A stretch of DNA of 64,000 bases from Blastococcus sp. TF02A-26 (lineage in GTDB: Bacteria; Actinomycetota; Actinomycetes; Mycobacteriales; Geodermatophilaceae): contig NZ_QOHG01000004.1 of the NCBI RefSeq assembly GCF_003319125.1, positions 234,280-298,279 on the forward strand. The letters are read 5' to 3'. Both the position numbers and the translations under genes were made by a program. The notes beneath the pieces were generated by a model. That model was given only the letters and a program-made list of their open reading frames with translations. It ran no database searches and was not told the origin of the DNA. Below are positions 8,731 through 16,832 of this stretch, piece after piece. How positions within the stretch are numbered: position 1 is the first letter of the stretch; each line of letters opens with the position of its first letter.

Positions 8731-9422
8731 CCGGGCCGCGCCGCGGCCGGGGGCGGCGGGACAACGGCCTGGACGCCGCGCTCTGGTCGCCGCTGCGCGA
8801 CGTCGACCCGCGCGTGGGCGAGCACCTGCTCGACGTCCTGCGCGAGGCCGGGATCCCCGCCTACCTGGAACCGGCCACCGACGTCGGCCCCTACACCCGC
8901 ACGGTCTTCCTCCCCAGCCCGCCCAGCGACCGGTTGTTCGTCGACCGGACCCGGGTCCGCGAGGGCCGGGAGCTGGTCGAGCAGCACGCGGACGAGCACC
9001 CGCCGGCGCCCGCGCGGCCGGCGCCCCGGCGCGAGGTCGACGAGGACGCCGAGTGGGCGCGGATCGTGTCGGCCTTCGAGGCGGAGAACGGCCGGGTCCC
9101 CGTCAACCTCCCGCCGGCCGACCGCCCGCCCGCCGACCTGCCCCCGCCGACGCCGCACGAGGTGCCGGTCCTCGACCGGCCCGACGAGCACTTCGAGCCC
9201 CCGCCGGCCCCGCCGGTCGGGCTGCCCTCGCCGCACGTCCTCTACGCCGCCCTGCTCATCGCCGCCGGTGCGCTGCTGGTGGTCGCGCCGGGCGTGCTCG
9301 GGCTGACCCTCGACGTCGGCCTCGTCCTGGGGGTGGCGGCCGTCGTCGGCGGTGTCGCGCTGCTGGTGTCCCGGATGCGCGAGCGCTCCGTCGAGGACGG
9401 CGACGACGGGGCCGTGGTCTAA
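8727..9422 (+). CDS. Conserved hypothetical protein with two C-terminal membrane helices
   Basis: This 231-residue protein is not recognised as a named enzyme. The N-terminal 80 residues form a folded-looking segment (GEHLLDVLREAGIPAYLEP, then a YTRTVFLPS strand). A Pro-rich linker follows, and then two adjacent hydrophobic helices (about residues 170-215) ending in a short charged tail. The GTG start overlaps the esterase stop by 4 bp. It is convergent with the ROK kinase; the two stop codons overlap (TAA 9420-9422, TAG on the other strand 9419-9421). The N-terminal part vaguely recalls small signal-transducing DUF2007-type domains, but I cannot confirm that. Confidence 0.72.
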   Translation: MTGPRRGRGRRDNGLDAALWSPLRDVDPRVGEHLLDVLREAGIPAYLEPATDVGPYTRTVFLPSPPSDRLFVDRTRVREGRELVEQHADEHPPAPARPAPRREVDEDAEWARIVSAFEAENGRVPVNLPPADRPPADLPPPTPHEVPVLDRPDEHFEPPPAPPVGLPSPHVLYAALLIAAGALLVVAPGVLGLTLDVGLVLGVAAVVGGVALLVSRMRERSVEDGDDGAVV

Positions 9423-10399
9423 CCGGGGACGGTCTCCGACCGCGCGAGGTCGGCGGCGCCGACCAGGCCGGCCTGCGGGCCCAGCGCGGCGGCCACCACC
9501 TCGGGCCCGGGACGGAACCCCCGTCCGGGCAGCGCCCGCTGCAGCCGCTCGCGGGCCGGCCCCAGGACCGCCTCGCCGAGCGCGCTGACGCCGCCCCCGA
9601 TGACGACGACGTCGGGGTCCAGGACCGCCGACAGGTCGGCGATGCCCTGGCCCAGCCAGTGCCCGACCTCCGCGACCAGCTCGCGGGCCAGCGCGTCCCC
9701 CTCCGCGGCCGCCTGCGCGACGACCTCGCCGGTGAGCTCGGCGGCCCCGCCCGGGACCCGCTCCAGCAGCCCGGCCGCCACCGCCGGCGAGTTGTGCGCG
9801 ATCTCCCGGGCGGTCTGGACGAGGGCGGTGCCGCTGGCGTACTGCTCCCAGCAGCCCCGGTTGCCGCAGGCGCACAACCGGCCGTCGGGCACCACCCGCA
9901 TGTGCCCCCACTCCCCCGCCACACCGTGCGCGCCACGCTGGAGCCGGCCGTCGAGCACGATGCCCCCGCCGATCCCGGTGCCGAGCGTGATCACCAGCGC
10001 CAGCTGCGCTCCCCGCGCGGCTCCGAAGCGGTACTCCGCCCACGCGGCGGCATCGGCGTCGTTGCCCACCCACAGCGGCAGCTCGAGGCGCCGGCCCAGG
10101 TCGCGCCGCAGCGCGGTGTTCCGCCAGGCCAGGTGCGGGCTGAACAGCACGGTGTCGCCGCTGCGGTCGAACCAGCCGGCCGCGCCGACCCCCACGCCCA
10201 CCGGCGCCTCGTCGGCGGCGCCGGTGAGCTCCTCGACCACCGCGACGATCGCGTCCTCGGTCTCCACCGGGGACCCCCCGGGCGTGCCGCGCCGTGCCGT
10301 GCGGAGCACCGCCCCGTCGGCGGTGACCAGCCCTCCGGCGACCTTCGTGCCGCCGATGTCGACCCCGACGGCGGGCCCCGCCGGGTCGGGCCGCGTCAC
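9419..10399 (-). CDS. ROK-family sugar kinase (probable glucokinase)
   Basis: This 326-residue ROK kinase has the phosphate-binding VGVDIGGTKVAGG near residues 11-23, an ITLGTGIGGGIV loop near residue 130, and the ROK zinc motif CACGNRGCWEQYASG near residue 170. It should phosphorylate glucose or a related sugar with ATP. The GTG start lies 2 nt after the stop of the small Cys-motif protein upstream, so it belongs to the leftward operon with the ArsA-like ATPase. ROK glucokinases sit at this place in many actinobacteria. Sugar specificity is inferred. Confidence 0.88.
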   Translation of the reverse strand: MTRPDPAGPAVGVDIGGTKVAGGLVTADGAVLRTARRGTPGGSPVETEDAIVAVVEELTGAADEAPVGVGVGAAGWFDRSGDTVLFSPHLAWRNTALRRDLGRRLELPLWVGNDADAAAWAEYRFGAARGAQLALVITLGTGIGGGIVLDGRLQRGAHGVAGEWGHMRVVPDGRLCACGNRGCWEQYASGTALVQTAREIAHNSPAVAAGLLERVPGGAAELTGEVVAQAAAEGDALARELVAEVGHWLGQGIADLSAVLDPDVVVIGGGVSALGEAVLGPARERLQRALPGRGFRPGPEVVAAALGPQAGLVGAADLARSETVPG

Positions 10400-10401
10400 C
10401 G

Positions 10402-10740
10402 TCAGGCGATCTCGATGTGCTGCACCGCCGGGCCCGAGGGGGTCTCGTCGGGCCCGGCCTCGGGAGCGGTCCCGGCCGGGGCCGGCGGCTCGGCCAGGGT
10501 GCGCAGCGCGGCGGCCGCCGAGGAGAGCGCGTCGGCCAGCGCCGCGGTGAGCTCCGGCCGCTCCCCGCGCAGCACCGCGACCGCCTGGCACAGCGGGCAC
10601 CAGCGGCAGTCGGCGGCGTGCTCGGCGCCGGTCTCCCCGGCCGGGTGCTCGGACGGCGCCGCGGCACCGGCGGCGAGGGTCTGTCCCAGCCCGGCCACCA
10701 GCCGCCGCGCCTGGTCGAGCCAGTCGTTGCCCGGAGTCAT
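10402..10740 (-). CDS. Small conserved protein with a CxxCxxC motif
   Basis: This 112-residue protein has the motif DCRWCPLCQ (three cysteines spaced CxxCxxC) near residue 45, likely a metal-binding knuckle, and an acidic, Pro-rich C-terminus. Its ATG overlaps the stop of the ArsA-like ATPase upstream (ATGA), and its own stop lies 2 nt before the ROK kinase start. It is equivalent in position to M. tuberculosis Rv2183c. Function unknown. Start choice is secure because of the tight overlap. Confidence 0.75.
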   Translation of the reverse strand: MTPGNDWLDQARRLVAGLGQTLAAGAAAPSEHPAGETGAEHAADCRWCPLCQAVAVLRGERPELTAALADALSSAAAALRTLAEPPAPAGTAPEAGPDETPSGPAVQHIEIA

Positions 10741-11876
10741 GCGGTGCTCCCCTCGGCGGCCAGCAGGTCGGCCGGCCACTGCTGCGGATCGGGTGCGAAG
10801 TCGATGACGAGGCGTGCCCCGGCGGTACCGGCGTCGACCAGCGAGCCGCCGGTGACCAGGCAGCGACGCAGCAGCGCGTCCAGCCGCAGCGACCGGCGGG
10901 CACCGCCCACGGTGAGCACGAGGTCGTCGTCCCACCGGGTCAGCCCGAGGGCACCGCGGCGGGCGAAGGGCAGCGGGACGGCGAGCTGCCAGCCACCGGC
11001 CACCCGCACCGGCGCGGGGACCTCGAGCCCGTGCGGGGGCTCCGGCTCGTCGCCGGTCAGGAGGGCGGCCAGGTCGTCGGCGTCCGCAGGGGTGCAGGCC
11101 CGCTCCGGCACCCGGGCCACGGGGGCCAGGTCGGCGAGCGCCGTCAGGGCGCCGGCCTGCTCGGCCGTCCGGGCCGCCCACCACTCGCCGGCCCCGTCCT
11201 CCGGCAGCACCCGCACGTGGACGGCGACCGGCCGCTGGCCGTGCAGCGCCAGGACCGGGAGGGCGTCGCGCACCGCCTCGACCGACGCGGCCCGCGGGGT
11301 CGTCACCAGGCGCACCTCGGTGCTCGCCGGGTCGCCGAGGTCGACCCGGGACAGCAGCCGCTCGACCACCGGCACGGCCGACAGGACGGCGTCCACCGGG
11401 CCGGAGCGGACGGCTCCGGTGCGCACCGCGGCGGTCCGCACCGCACCGAGCATCCGCAGCCGGGTGGGCAGGGCCTGGCCGAGCCACCAGCGCAGCGCTC
11501 CGGGCAGCGCCAGCAGCGCGAGCGCGGCGTCCAGGGGGCCGGCGTCGAGGACCACGACGTCGGCCTCGACGCGGGCGAGCTCCGCCAGCAGCGCCACCTC
11601 GGCGGCACCGGGCGGCGCGACGACGGAGCTGGCCGGCGGCAGCGCGAGGTCGGGCAGGGCACCGGACAGCGCCGGGCCGACCGATCCCCACAGCTCCTCG
11701 AAGCCCTGCTGCGGGTCGGGGACGACGATCCGCAGCCCTTCGACCTCCCCGACGTCCACCGGTCGCCGCGAGACCAGGGCGGTGCTGCGACCGGCGCGGG
11801 CGGCACGGACGGCCAGGGCCGCCGACAGGGTGGAGGTCCCGGCCCCGCCGGGGCCGGTGACGAGCAGGGTGGTCAC
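10737..11876 (-). CDS. ArsA/GET3-like ATPase with a degenerate P-loop
   Basis: This 379-residue protein belongs by position and fold to the anion-transporting-ATPase family, equivalent to Rv2184c. It begins TTLLVTGPGGAGTST, where ArsA/MinD proteins have GKGGVGKST/T, so both the signature lysine and the Walker-A lysine are replaced (by Pro and Thr). A switch-like VVLDAGPLDAALALL occurs near residue 115, in place of the usual D-T-A-P-T-G-H. The C-terminal third is a beta-rich domain. The GTG start lies 6 nt after the SRPBCC gene upstream. Without the lysines, ATP hydrolysis is doubtful; the protein may bind nucleotide weakly or act structurally. Confidence 0.82.
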   Translation of the reverse strand: MTTLLVTGPGGAGTSTLSAALAVRAARAGRSTALVSRRPVDVGEVEGLRIVVPDPQQGFEELWGSVGPALSGALPDLALPPASSVVAPPGAAEVALLAELARVEADVVVLDAGPLDAALALLALPGALRWWLGQALPTRLRMLGAVRTAAVRTGAVRSGPVDAVLSAVPVVERLLSRVDLGDPASTEVRLVTTPRAASVEAVRDALPVLALHGQRPVAVHVRVLPEDGAGEWWAARTAEQAGALTALADLAPVARVPERACTPADADDLAALLTGDEPEPPHGLEVPAPVRVAGGWQLAVPLPFARRGALGLTRWDDDLVLTVGGARRSLRLDALLRRCLVTGGSLVDAGTAGARLVIDFAPDPQQWPADLLAAEGSTA

Positions 11877-11882
11877 GCCGGA

Positions 11883-12314
11883 TCAGCCCTCGACGCGCTT
11901 CTTGAGCTCCTTGAGCGCGGTGTCGAGGATGACCTTCTCCGCCTTGCGCTTGATCATCCCGAGCATGGGGATGGAGAGGTCGATGGTGATGGCGTAGGTG
12001 ACGTCGGTGCGGCCGTCGGACTCGACGAGCGTGTACGAGCCCTCCTGGCGCTTCTGCATCTGGCCCTTGACGAGGGTCCAGGAGACGCGGCGGTCGCCCT
12101 CCCACGTGTAGTCGAGGACGTAGTCGTCCTTGACCGCACCGGCGTCGAGCACGAAGTGCACCCGCTTGGCCCGCCCGTCGGGGCCGGTCTCGAGCACCTC
12201 GACCCGCTTGGCGGCCCCGACCCACGTGGGGTAGGCGTCGAAGTCGGCGATGACCGCCATCACGTCGGCAGCGGGCGCCTCGACGACGATCGACTGGGTG
12301 GACTGGTCGGCCAT
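11883..12314 (-). CDS. SRPBCC-fold (polyketide cyclase/dehydrase-like) protein
   Basis: This 143-residue START-like fold protein begins QSIVVEAPAADVMAVIADFD, the standard first strand and helix of the SRPBCC superfamily. It ends with the long helix AEKVILDTALKELKKRVEG. It is equivalent to Rv2185c and should bind a hydrophobic ligand in a deep cavity; no ligand is known from sequence. The ATG is preceded by TAGCCT at a 7-nt gap, so the mRNA is probably leaderless. It heads the leftward operon ATPase, CxxC protein, ROK kinase, and is divergent from fadD. Confidence 0.87.
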   Translation of the reverse strand: MADQSTQSIVVEAPAADVMAVIADFDAYPTWVGAAKRVEVLETGPDGRAKRVHFVLDAGAVKDDYVLDYTWEGDRRVSWTLVKGQMQKRQEGSYTLVESDGRTDVTYAITIDLSIPMLGMIKRKAEKVILDTALKELKKRVEG

Positions 12315-12475
12315 GCGGAGCAGGCTAACCGCTCCGGCGTCCCCTGCCCCGGTGGGACGCCCGCCTCAGCTACTCACCGGTAGCCCCCAGAGGATAGATT
12401 TGCAGGCCAGACGTCCCGACCGGGGCGCACCGGGCGACGGTGCCCGGAGCCCGGTACGGGGAGAGAGGACCAGGC

Positions 12476-14269
12476 GTGCGCGAGTTCAGCGTCCCGGCGA
12501 CGACCGAGGTGGGGCCGGACGAGGCCCTGACCGACATGCTGGCGGAGAACGTCTCCCTGCACGGGGACGAGGTCGGCCTGCGCATCCAGCGGGACGGCCG
12601 CTGGGAGGACGTGACCTGGCGGGAGTTCGGCGAGCAGGTTCGCGGCGTCGCCAAGGGCCTGATCGCCGCGGGCGTCCAGGCCGGCGACCGCGTGGCCCTG
12701 CAGGCCAAGACCCGGTACGAGTGGACGGTCCTGGACTTCGCGATCTGGACGGCCGGAGCGGTCGTCGTCCCGGTCTACGAGACCTCGAGCGCCGACCAGG
12801 TGGCCTGGATCCTCTCCGACTCCGGCGCGACCGCCATGGTCGTGGAGAAGGGCGAGCACGCCTCGGCGGTGGACTCCGTCCGCGACCAGGCGCCCGCCCT
12901 CGGCCCGGTCTACGTCATCGAGGACGACGCCCTCGGCACGCTCACCGCCGCCGGGGCCGACGTGCCCGACAACGAGCTGGACGCCCGCCGGGCGACCCTG
13001 GACGCCGACAGCCTCGCGACGCTGATCTACACCAGCGGCACCACCGGCCGGCCGAAGGGCTGCGAGCTCACGCACCGCAACTTCCTGTTCGAGATCGGCA
13101 ACGGCATGAGCCTGCTGGGCCGGTTCATGAACGTGCAGGGCTCCCTGCTGCTGTTCATCCCGCTCGCGCACGTCCTCGCCCGCGTGCTGCAGGTCGGCGC
13201 CATCAAGACCCGCACGGTCATCGGCCACACCCCGGACGTGAAGAACCTCGTCGAGGACCTCGGCGCCTTCAAGCCGACGTTCGTGCTGGCCGTCCCGCGC
13301 GTCTTCGAGAAGGTCTACAACCAGGCCAAGGCGAAGGCCGAGGGCGACGGCAAGGGCAAGATCTTCGACAAGGCGGCGCAGGTCGCCATCGACTGGTCCC
13401 GCGCGCAGGACACCGGCGGCCCGGGCCTGGCGCTGCGCGCCCAGCACGCGCTGTTCGACAAGCTCGTCTACGGCAAGCTGCGCGCCGCGCTCGGTGGCCA
13501 GTGCCTCGGGGCGATCTCCGGCGGCGCGCCGCTCGGCGAGCGGCTGGGCCACTTCTTCCGCGGCATCGGCGTCCCGGTGTTCGAGGGCTACGGCCTCACC
13601 GAGACGACGGCGGCCGCGGCGGTCAACCACGACGACGCGCTGCGCATCGGCACGGTCGGCCGGCCGCTGCCCGGGGTGGCGTTCGCGATCGCCGACGACG
13701 GCGAGATCCTCATCCGCGGCGGCGTGGTCATGCGCGGGTACTGGAAGAACGAGCAGGCCACCAGCGAGGCCATCGACGCCGACGGCTGGTTCCACAGCGG
13801 TGACATCGGCGAGATCGACGCCGACGGCTTCGTGAAGATCACCGGCCGCAAGAAGGAGATCCTCGTGACCGCGGGCGGCAAGAACGTCGCCCCCGCCGTC
13901 CTGGAGGACCGGCTCCGCGCGCACCGGCTGGTCAGCCAGTGCATCGTCGTCGGCGACCAGCGGCCCTTCATCGGGGCCCTGATCACCCTCGACGAGGAGG
14001 CGCTCCCCCAGTGGCTCGAGTCCAAGGGGAAGCCGGCCGACAGCAAGCTCGCCGACCTGGTCGACGACGCCGACGTGAAGGCGGAGATCGACGCCGCGGT
14101 GGCCGACGCCAACAAGGCGGTCTCGCAGGCCGAGGCGATCAAGAAGTACAAGGTGCTGACGACCGACTTCACCGAGGACAACGGGATGCTCACCCCGAGC
14201 CTCAAGCTGAAGCGCAACGTGGTGCTCAAGGAGTTCGACGGCGAGGTCGAGTCGCTCTACACGCGATGA
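12476..14269 (+). CDS. fadD15: Long-chain fatty-acid-CoA ligase (FadD15-like)
   Basis: This 597-residue adenylate-forming enzyme has the AMP-binding signature YTSGTTGRPKG near residue 188, EGYGLTET near residue 376, and a C-terminal KKEILVTAGGKNVAP hinge carrying the expected conserved residues. It activates long-chain fatty acids to acyl-CoA via acyl-AMP. The GTG at 12476 is chosen because GAGAGGA lies 6 nt upstream; an in-frame ATG at 12440 precedes the ribosome site. Position matches M. tuberculosis fadD15 (Rv2187). A strong shared terminator separates it from the convergent pimB gene. Confidence 0.92.
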   Translation: MREFSVPATTEVGPDEALTDMLAENVSLHGDEVGLRIQRDGRWEDVTWREFGEQVRGVAKGLIAAGVQAGDRVALQAKTRYEWTVLDFAIWTAGAVVVPVYETSSADQVAWILSDSGATAMVVEKGEHASAVDSVRDQAPALGPVYVIEDDALGTLTAAGADVPDNELDARRATLDADSLATLIYTSGTTGRPKGCELTHRNFLFEIGNGMSLLGRFMNVQGSLLLFIPLAHVLARVLQVGAIKTRTVIGHTPDVKNLVEDLGAFKPTFVLAVPRVFEKVYNQAKAKAEGDGKGKIFDKAAQVAIDWSRAQDTGGPGLALRAQHALFDKLVYGKLRAALGGQCLGAISGGAPLGERLGHFFRGIGVPVFEGYGLTETTAAAAVNHDDALRIGTVGRPLPGVAFAIADDGEILIRGGVVMRGYWKNEQATSEAIDADGWFHSGDIGEIDADGFVKITGRKKEILVTAGGKNVAPAVLEDRLRAHRLVSQCIVVGDQRPFIGALITLDEEALPQWLESKGKPADSKLADLVDDADVKAEIDAAVADANKAVSQAEAIKKYKVLTTDFTEDNGMLTPSLKLKRNVVLKEFDGEVESLYTR

Positions 14270-14287
14270 GGACCCGCTCGCCACGGG

Positions 14288-14315
14288 GGCCCGCTCCGCA
14301 CCCGCGGAGCGGGCC
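14288..14315. terminator. Bidirectional terminator between fadD and pimB
   Basis: A perfect 12-bp stem (GGCCCGCTCCGC with its complement) closes a 4-nt ACCC loop. It lies 18 nt after the fadD stop and directly against the pimB stop on the other strand. Confidence 0.75.
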
Positions 14316-15449
14316 TCAGTGCGTTCCCGGGTCGAGCAGGTCGGCGAAGGTCTCGGCGATCCGGGTCCAGGACCAGCGCTCCTCCACCCAGGAGCGCCCG
14401 GCCCGCCCCATCGCGCGGGCGCGCGCCGGGTCGTCGAGCAGCGCGGCGACCGTGTCGGCCACGGCCTCCGGCGAGCGGGGGTCGGGCACGACGGAGCCGG
14501 TGACGCCGTCCCGCACGGCCTCCGGTGCCCCGCCGGAGGTGCCGGCCACGACGGGCAGGCCGCACGCCGCCGCCTCGAGGTAGACCATGCCGAGCCCCTC
14601 GACGTCGAGCCCGCCGCGCCGGGTCCGGCAGGGCATGGCGAAGACGTCGCCGGCGGCGTAGTGCTCCGGCAGCCGGTCCGGCGGCACGGGCCCGGTGAGG
14701 ACGACGGAGCCCTCCAGGCCGCGCGCGGCCACCGCACGCCGCAGCGCGGACTCCTGCGGCCCGCCGCCCACCAGCAGCAGCCGGGCGCCCGGGTGCCGGG
14801 CCAGCACCCGGGACCAGCCGGCGACGAGGACGTCCTGCCCCTTGCGCGGGACGAGCCGCGAGACGCACACGACCACGGGGGCGTCCCCCAGGCCGTGCCG
14901 CTCGCGGACGGCGCTGCCGTCGACCGCCGGGGAGAAGACCTCGACGTCGACGCCCGGGGACAGCTGCGCCAGCCGGCCCCGGCCACCGAGCGCCGGTTCC
15001 AGCCGGCTCCGGGTGTAGTCGCTGATGTAGGTCACGACGTCGAGGTCGGCGGCGATCCGGCGCATCAGCTGCCGTCCACCCGGCACGGCGACCCAGCCGG
15101 TCTCGTGGCCGTGGGTGATGCCCAGCTGGTGCCGCACGCCGGCCGAGCGCAGCGCGGGCGCGAGCAGGCCCAGCGGGGCGGCCGCCCCGTAGACCGCGCG
15201 GTCGCAGCCGTGGCGGCGCGCGAGGTCGACGGCCGCGCGGGCGGTCGCGCGGGTCGGCAGCAGCATCGCGGTGGGACGGCGGACCACCGGGTACGGCAGT
15301 GCGGCGTCGTGGGCCTCCCAGCCGGGAGAGCGGGAGGCCAGCACCACCAGCGACTCCGGCGGGCGGCGGGCCAGCAGCGCCGCGACGAAGGTCTGGATGC
15401 CGCCCTGGCGGGGTGGGAAGTCGTTGGTCACGACGAGCGTCCGGCTCAC
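14316..15449 (-). CDS. pimB: GT4 glycosyltransferase, PimB-type phosphatidylinositol mannoside mannosyltransferase
   Basis: This 377-residue GT-B enzyme of family 4 starts VSRTLVVTNDFPPRQGGIQ, as in PimB homologues. THGHETGW follows in the N-domain, and the C-domain has the EX7E pair in EGLGMVYLE near residue 296. In mycobacteria the equivalent, Rv2188c, adds the second mannose to phosphatidylinositol mannoside on the cytoplasmic membrane face. The GTG start overlaps the M48 protease stop (GTGA), indicating co-translation. Family and position are convincing; acceptor specificity is inferred from synteny. Confidence 0.88.
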   Translation of the reverse strand: MSRTLVVTNDFPPRQGGIQTFVAALLARRPPESLVVLASRSPGWEAHDAALPYPVVRRPTAMLLPTRATARAAVDLARRHGCDRAVYGAAAPLGLLAPALRSAGVRHQLGITHGHETGWVAVPGGRQLMRRIAADLDVVTYISDYTRSRLEPALGGRGRLAQLSPGVDVEVFSPAVDGSAVRERHGLGDAPVVVCVSRLVPRKGQDVLVAGWSRVLARHPGARLLLVGGGPQESALRRAVAARGLEGSVVLTGPVPPDRLPEHYAAGDVFAMPCRTRRGGLDVEGLGMVYLEAAACGLPVVAGTSGGAPEAVRDGVTGSVVPDPRSPEAVADTVAALLDDPARARAMGRAGRSWVEERWSWTRIAETFADLLDPGTH

Positions 15450-16711
15450 CGCTCCCCCGCCCGCAGCCAGTCCTCGGCGAACGCGACCCGCTGGGCCTTG
15501 GTCGGGTGGGACCCGAAGAACCACCGCCACGCCGCCGGGGGGTCGGGATCGGACAGGTTGGTGGTCGCCAGCCGCTCCTGCATCCGGATGAAGGCCTCCG
15601 CGTCGTTGGTGAGGTCGAGGGCGTGCAGGTCGGCGCGGGCCTCCACCTGCCGGGAGACCAGGTTCTGCACCGGGGTGGCCAGCAGCGTGCCGGCGGAGAC
15701 CAGGAGCAGCAGCAGCGGCACCACGCGCGGGTCCGCCGGCGACTCGGCACCGGCCCGCCGCAGCAGCGGCGTCCAGGTGAGCAGCCAGCCGAGTCCGGCC
15801 ACCGCGGCCGCGGCGCCGAGCGCGCCCATCAGCGTCCCGGTGAGGACGTCGTCGGTGGCCACGTGGCCCAGCTCGTGGGCGACGATCGACTCGATCTCGT
15901 CGTCGGGGAGCCGGTCGAGGAGGGTGTCGTAGAGGACGATCCGCCGGGTGCCGCCGAACCCGGAGACGTAGGCGTTCAGCGACGTCGTCCGCCTCGAGGC
16001 GTCGGAGACGAGCACGTCCTCCACGGGGGTGCCGTTCTCCTCCGCCAGCGCCAGCAGGTCGGTGCGCAGCTGACCGGCCGGCAGGGACGCGAAGCTGTTG
16101 AACGCCGGCTCGATGACCACCGGGTAGAGGAACGACCCGACGACGACGAGCGCGGCAGCCGCCCCCGCCGCCCACGCCCACCACCAGCGCGGTACCCGCC
16201 GGACCAGCCAGACGAGCAGTAGCACGCCCAGGGCGGTCAGCGCGGCGTCGATCGCCAGCGAGACGCCGACGTCGCGCAGCCACAGCGGCCAGCTGCGGGT
16301 CGACAGGCCGTACCGGTGCCGCACCACCTCCCCGTAGGCGGCCAGCGGCAGCGTGACCAGCCGGCCGATCGCCAGGAGGGCGAGCGTGCCCAGCAGCACC
16401 TGCCACACCCAGCGGCCGCCCAGCGGCCGGGCGACGGCCAGCACCAGCCGGGCACCGAGGCGGGTGAGGCCCAGGACGGCGGACACGGCCAGCCCCAGCA
16501 CCAGGGAGGCCAGCGACGCCGGGCGGAGGGCGCCCGCGAAGGACTCGGCCCGGGTCACGGCCTCGGGCGACAGCCCGGCGGTGGGGTCGGGAGGGGTGGG
16601 ACCACCGGGGAGGTCCGGCAACAGGGTCCACGGGGTGCGGAGCACCACGACGAGGACGAAGGCCGCACCGAGGACGACCGCGGCCACCAGCGCGGCCCGG
16701 CGGGCGGACAC
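15446..16711 (-). CDS. M48-family membrane metalloprotease (Ste24/HtpX-like)
   Basis: This 421-residue membrane protease has about five or six hydrophobic segments, the zinc motif HELGH near residue 278 in VAHELGHVATDD, and the third zinc ligand region EARADLHAL near residue 353. The arrangement, with four helices before the metal site, is that of CAAX-protease-like M48A enzymes. Its GTG start is preceded by TAAGCT at a 6-nt gap, indicating a leaderless mRNA. It is translationally coupled to pimB downstream. It may act in membrane-protein quality control or maturation; substrates are unknown. Confidence 0.88.
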   Translation of the reverse strand: MSARRAALVAAVVLGAAFVLVVVLRTPWTLLPDLPGGPTPPDPTAGLSPEAVTRAESFAGALRPASLASLVLGLAVSAVLGLTRLGARLVLAVARPLGGRWVWQVLLGTLALLAIGRLVTLPLAAYGEVVRHRYGLSTRSWPLWLRDVGVSLAIDAALTALGVLLLVWLVRRVPRWWWAWAAGAAAALVVVGSFLYPVVIEPAFNSFASLPAGQLRTDLLALAEENGTPVEDVLVSDASRRTTSLNAYVSGFGGTRRIVLYDTLLDRLPDDEIESIVAHELGHVATDDVLTGTLMGALGAAAAVAGLGWLLTWTPLLRRAGAESPADPRVVPLLLLLVSAGTLLATPVQNLVSRQVEARADLHALDLTNDAEAFIRMQERLATTNLSDPDPPAAWRWFFGSHPTKAQRVAFAEDWLRAGER

Positions 16712-16729
16712 GACCCGAGCTTAGGCGAA

Positions 16730-16774
16730 GGACCCTCTGCCCCCCGCCCCTCGCAGGGCCTCTGCAGAGGGGCC
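16730..16774 (-). repeat. Dispersed palindromic repeat, family A copy 2
   Basis: Read on the minus strand this begins GGCCCCTCTGCAGAGGC, has TGCGAGGGG in the middle and ends AGAGGGTCC. These parts recur in the same order at 1541-1600 and 51359-51416. It lies in the promoter-proximal gap of the M48 gene and beyond the terminator of the NlpC/P60 gene. Confidence 0.5.
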
Positions 16775-16784
16775 GGAACGACAG

Positions 16785-16818
16785 CGGGCCGATGACCTCC
16801 CGTGAGGTCATCGGCCCG
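16785..16818 (-). terminator. Strong terminator after the riboswitch-controlled NlpC/P60 gene
   Basis: A perfect 15-bp stem (CGGGCCGATGACCTC and complement) closes a 4-nt loop, 14 nt after the stop of the gene at 16833. No long T-run follows, as is common in high-GC genomes. Confidence 0.75.
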
Positions 16819-16832
16819 TCGTCCTGCAGGTA

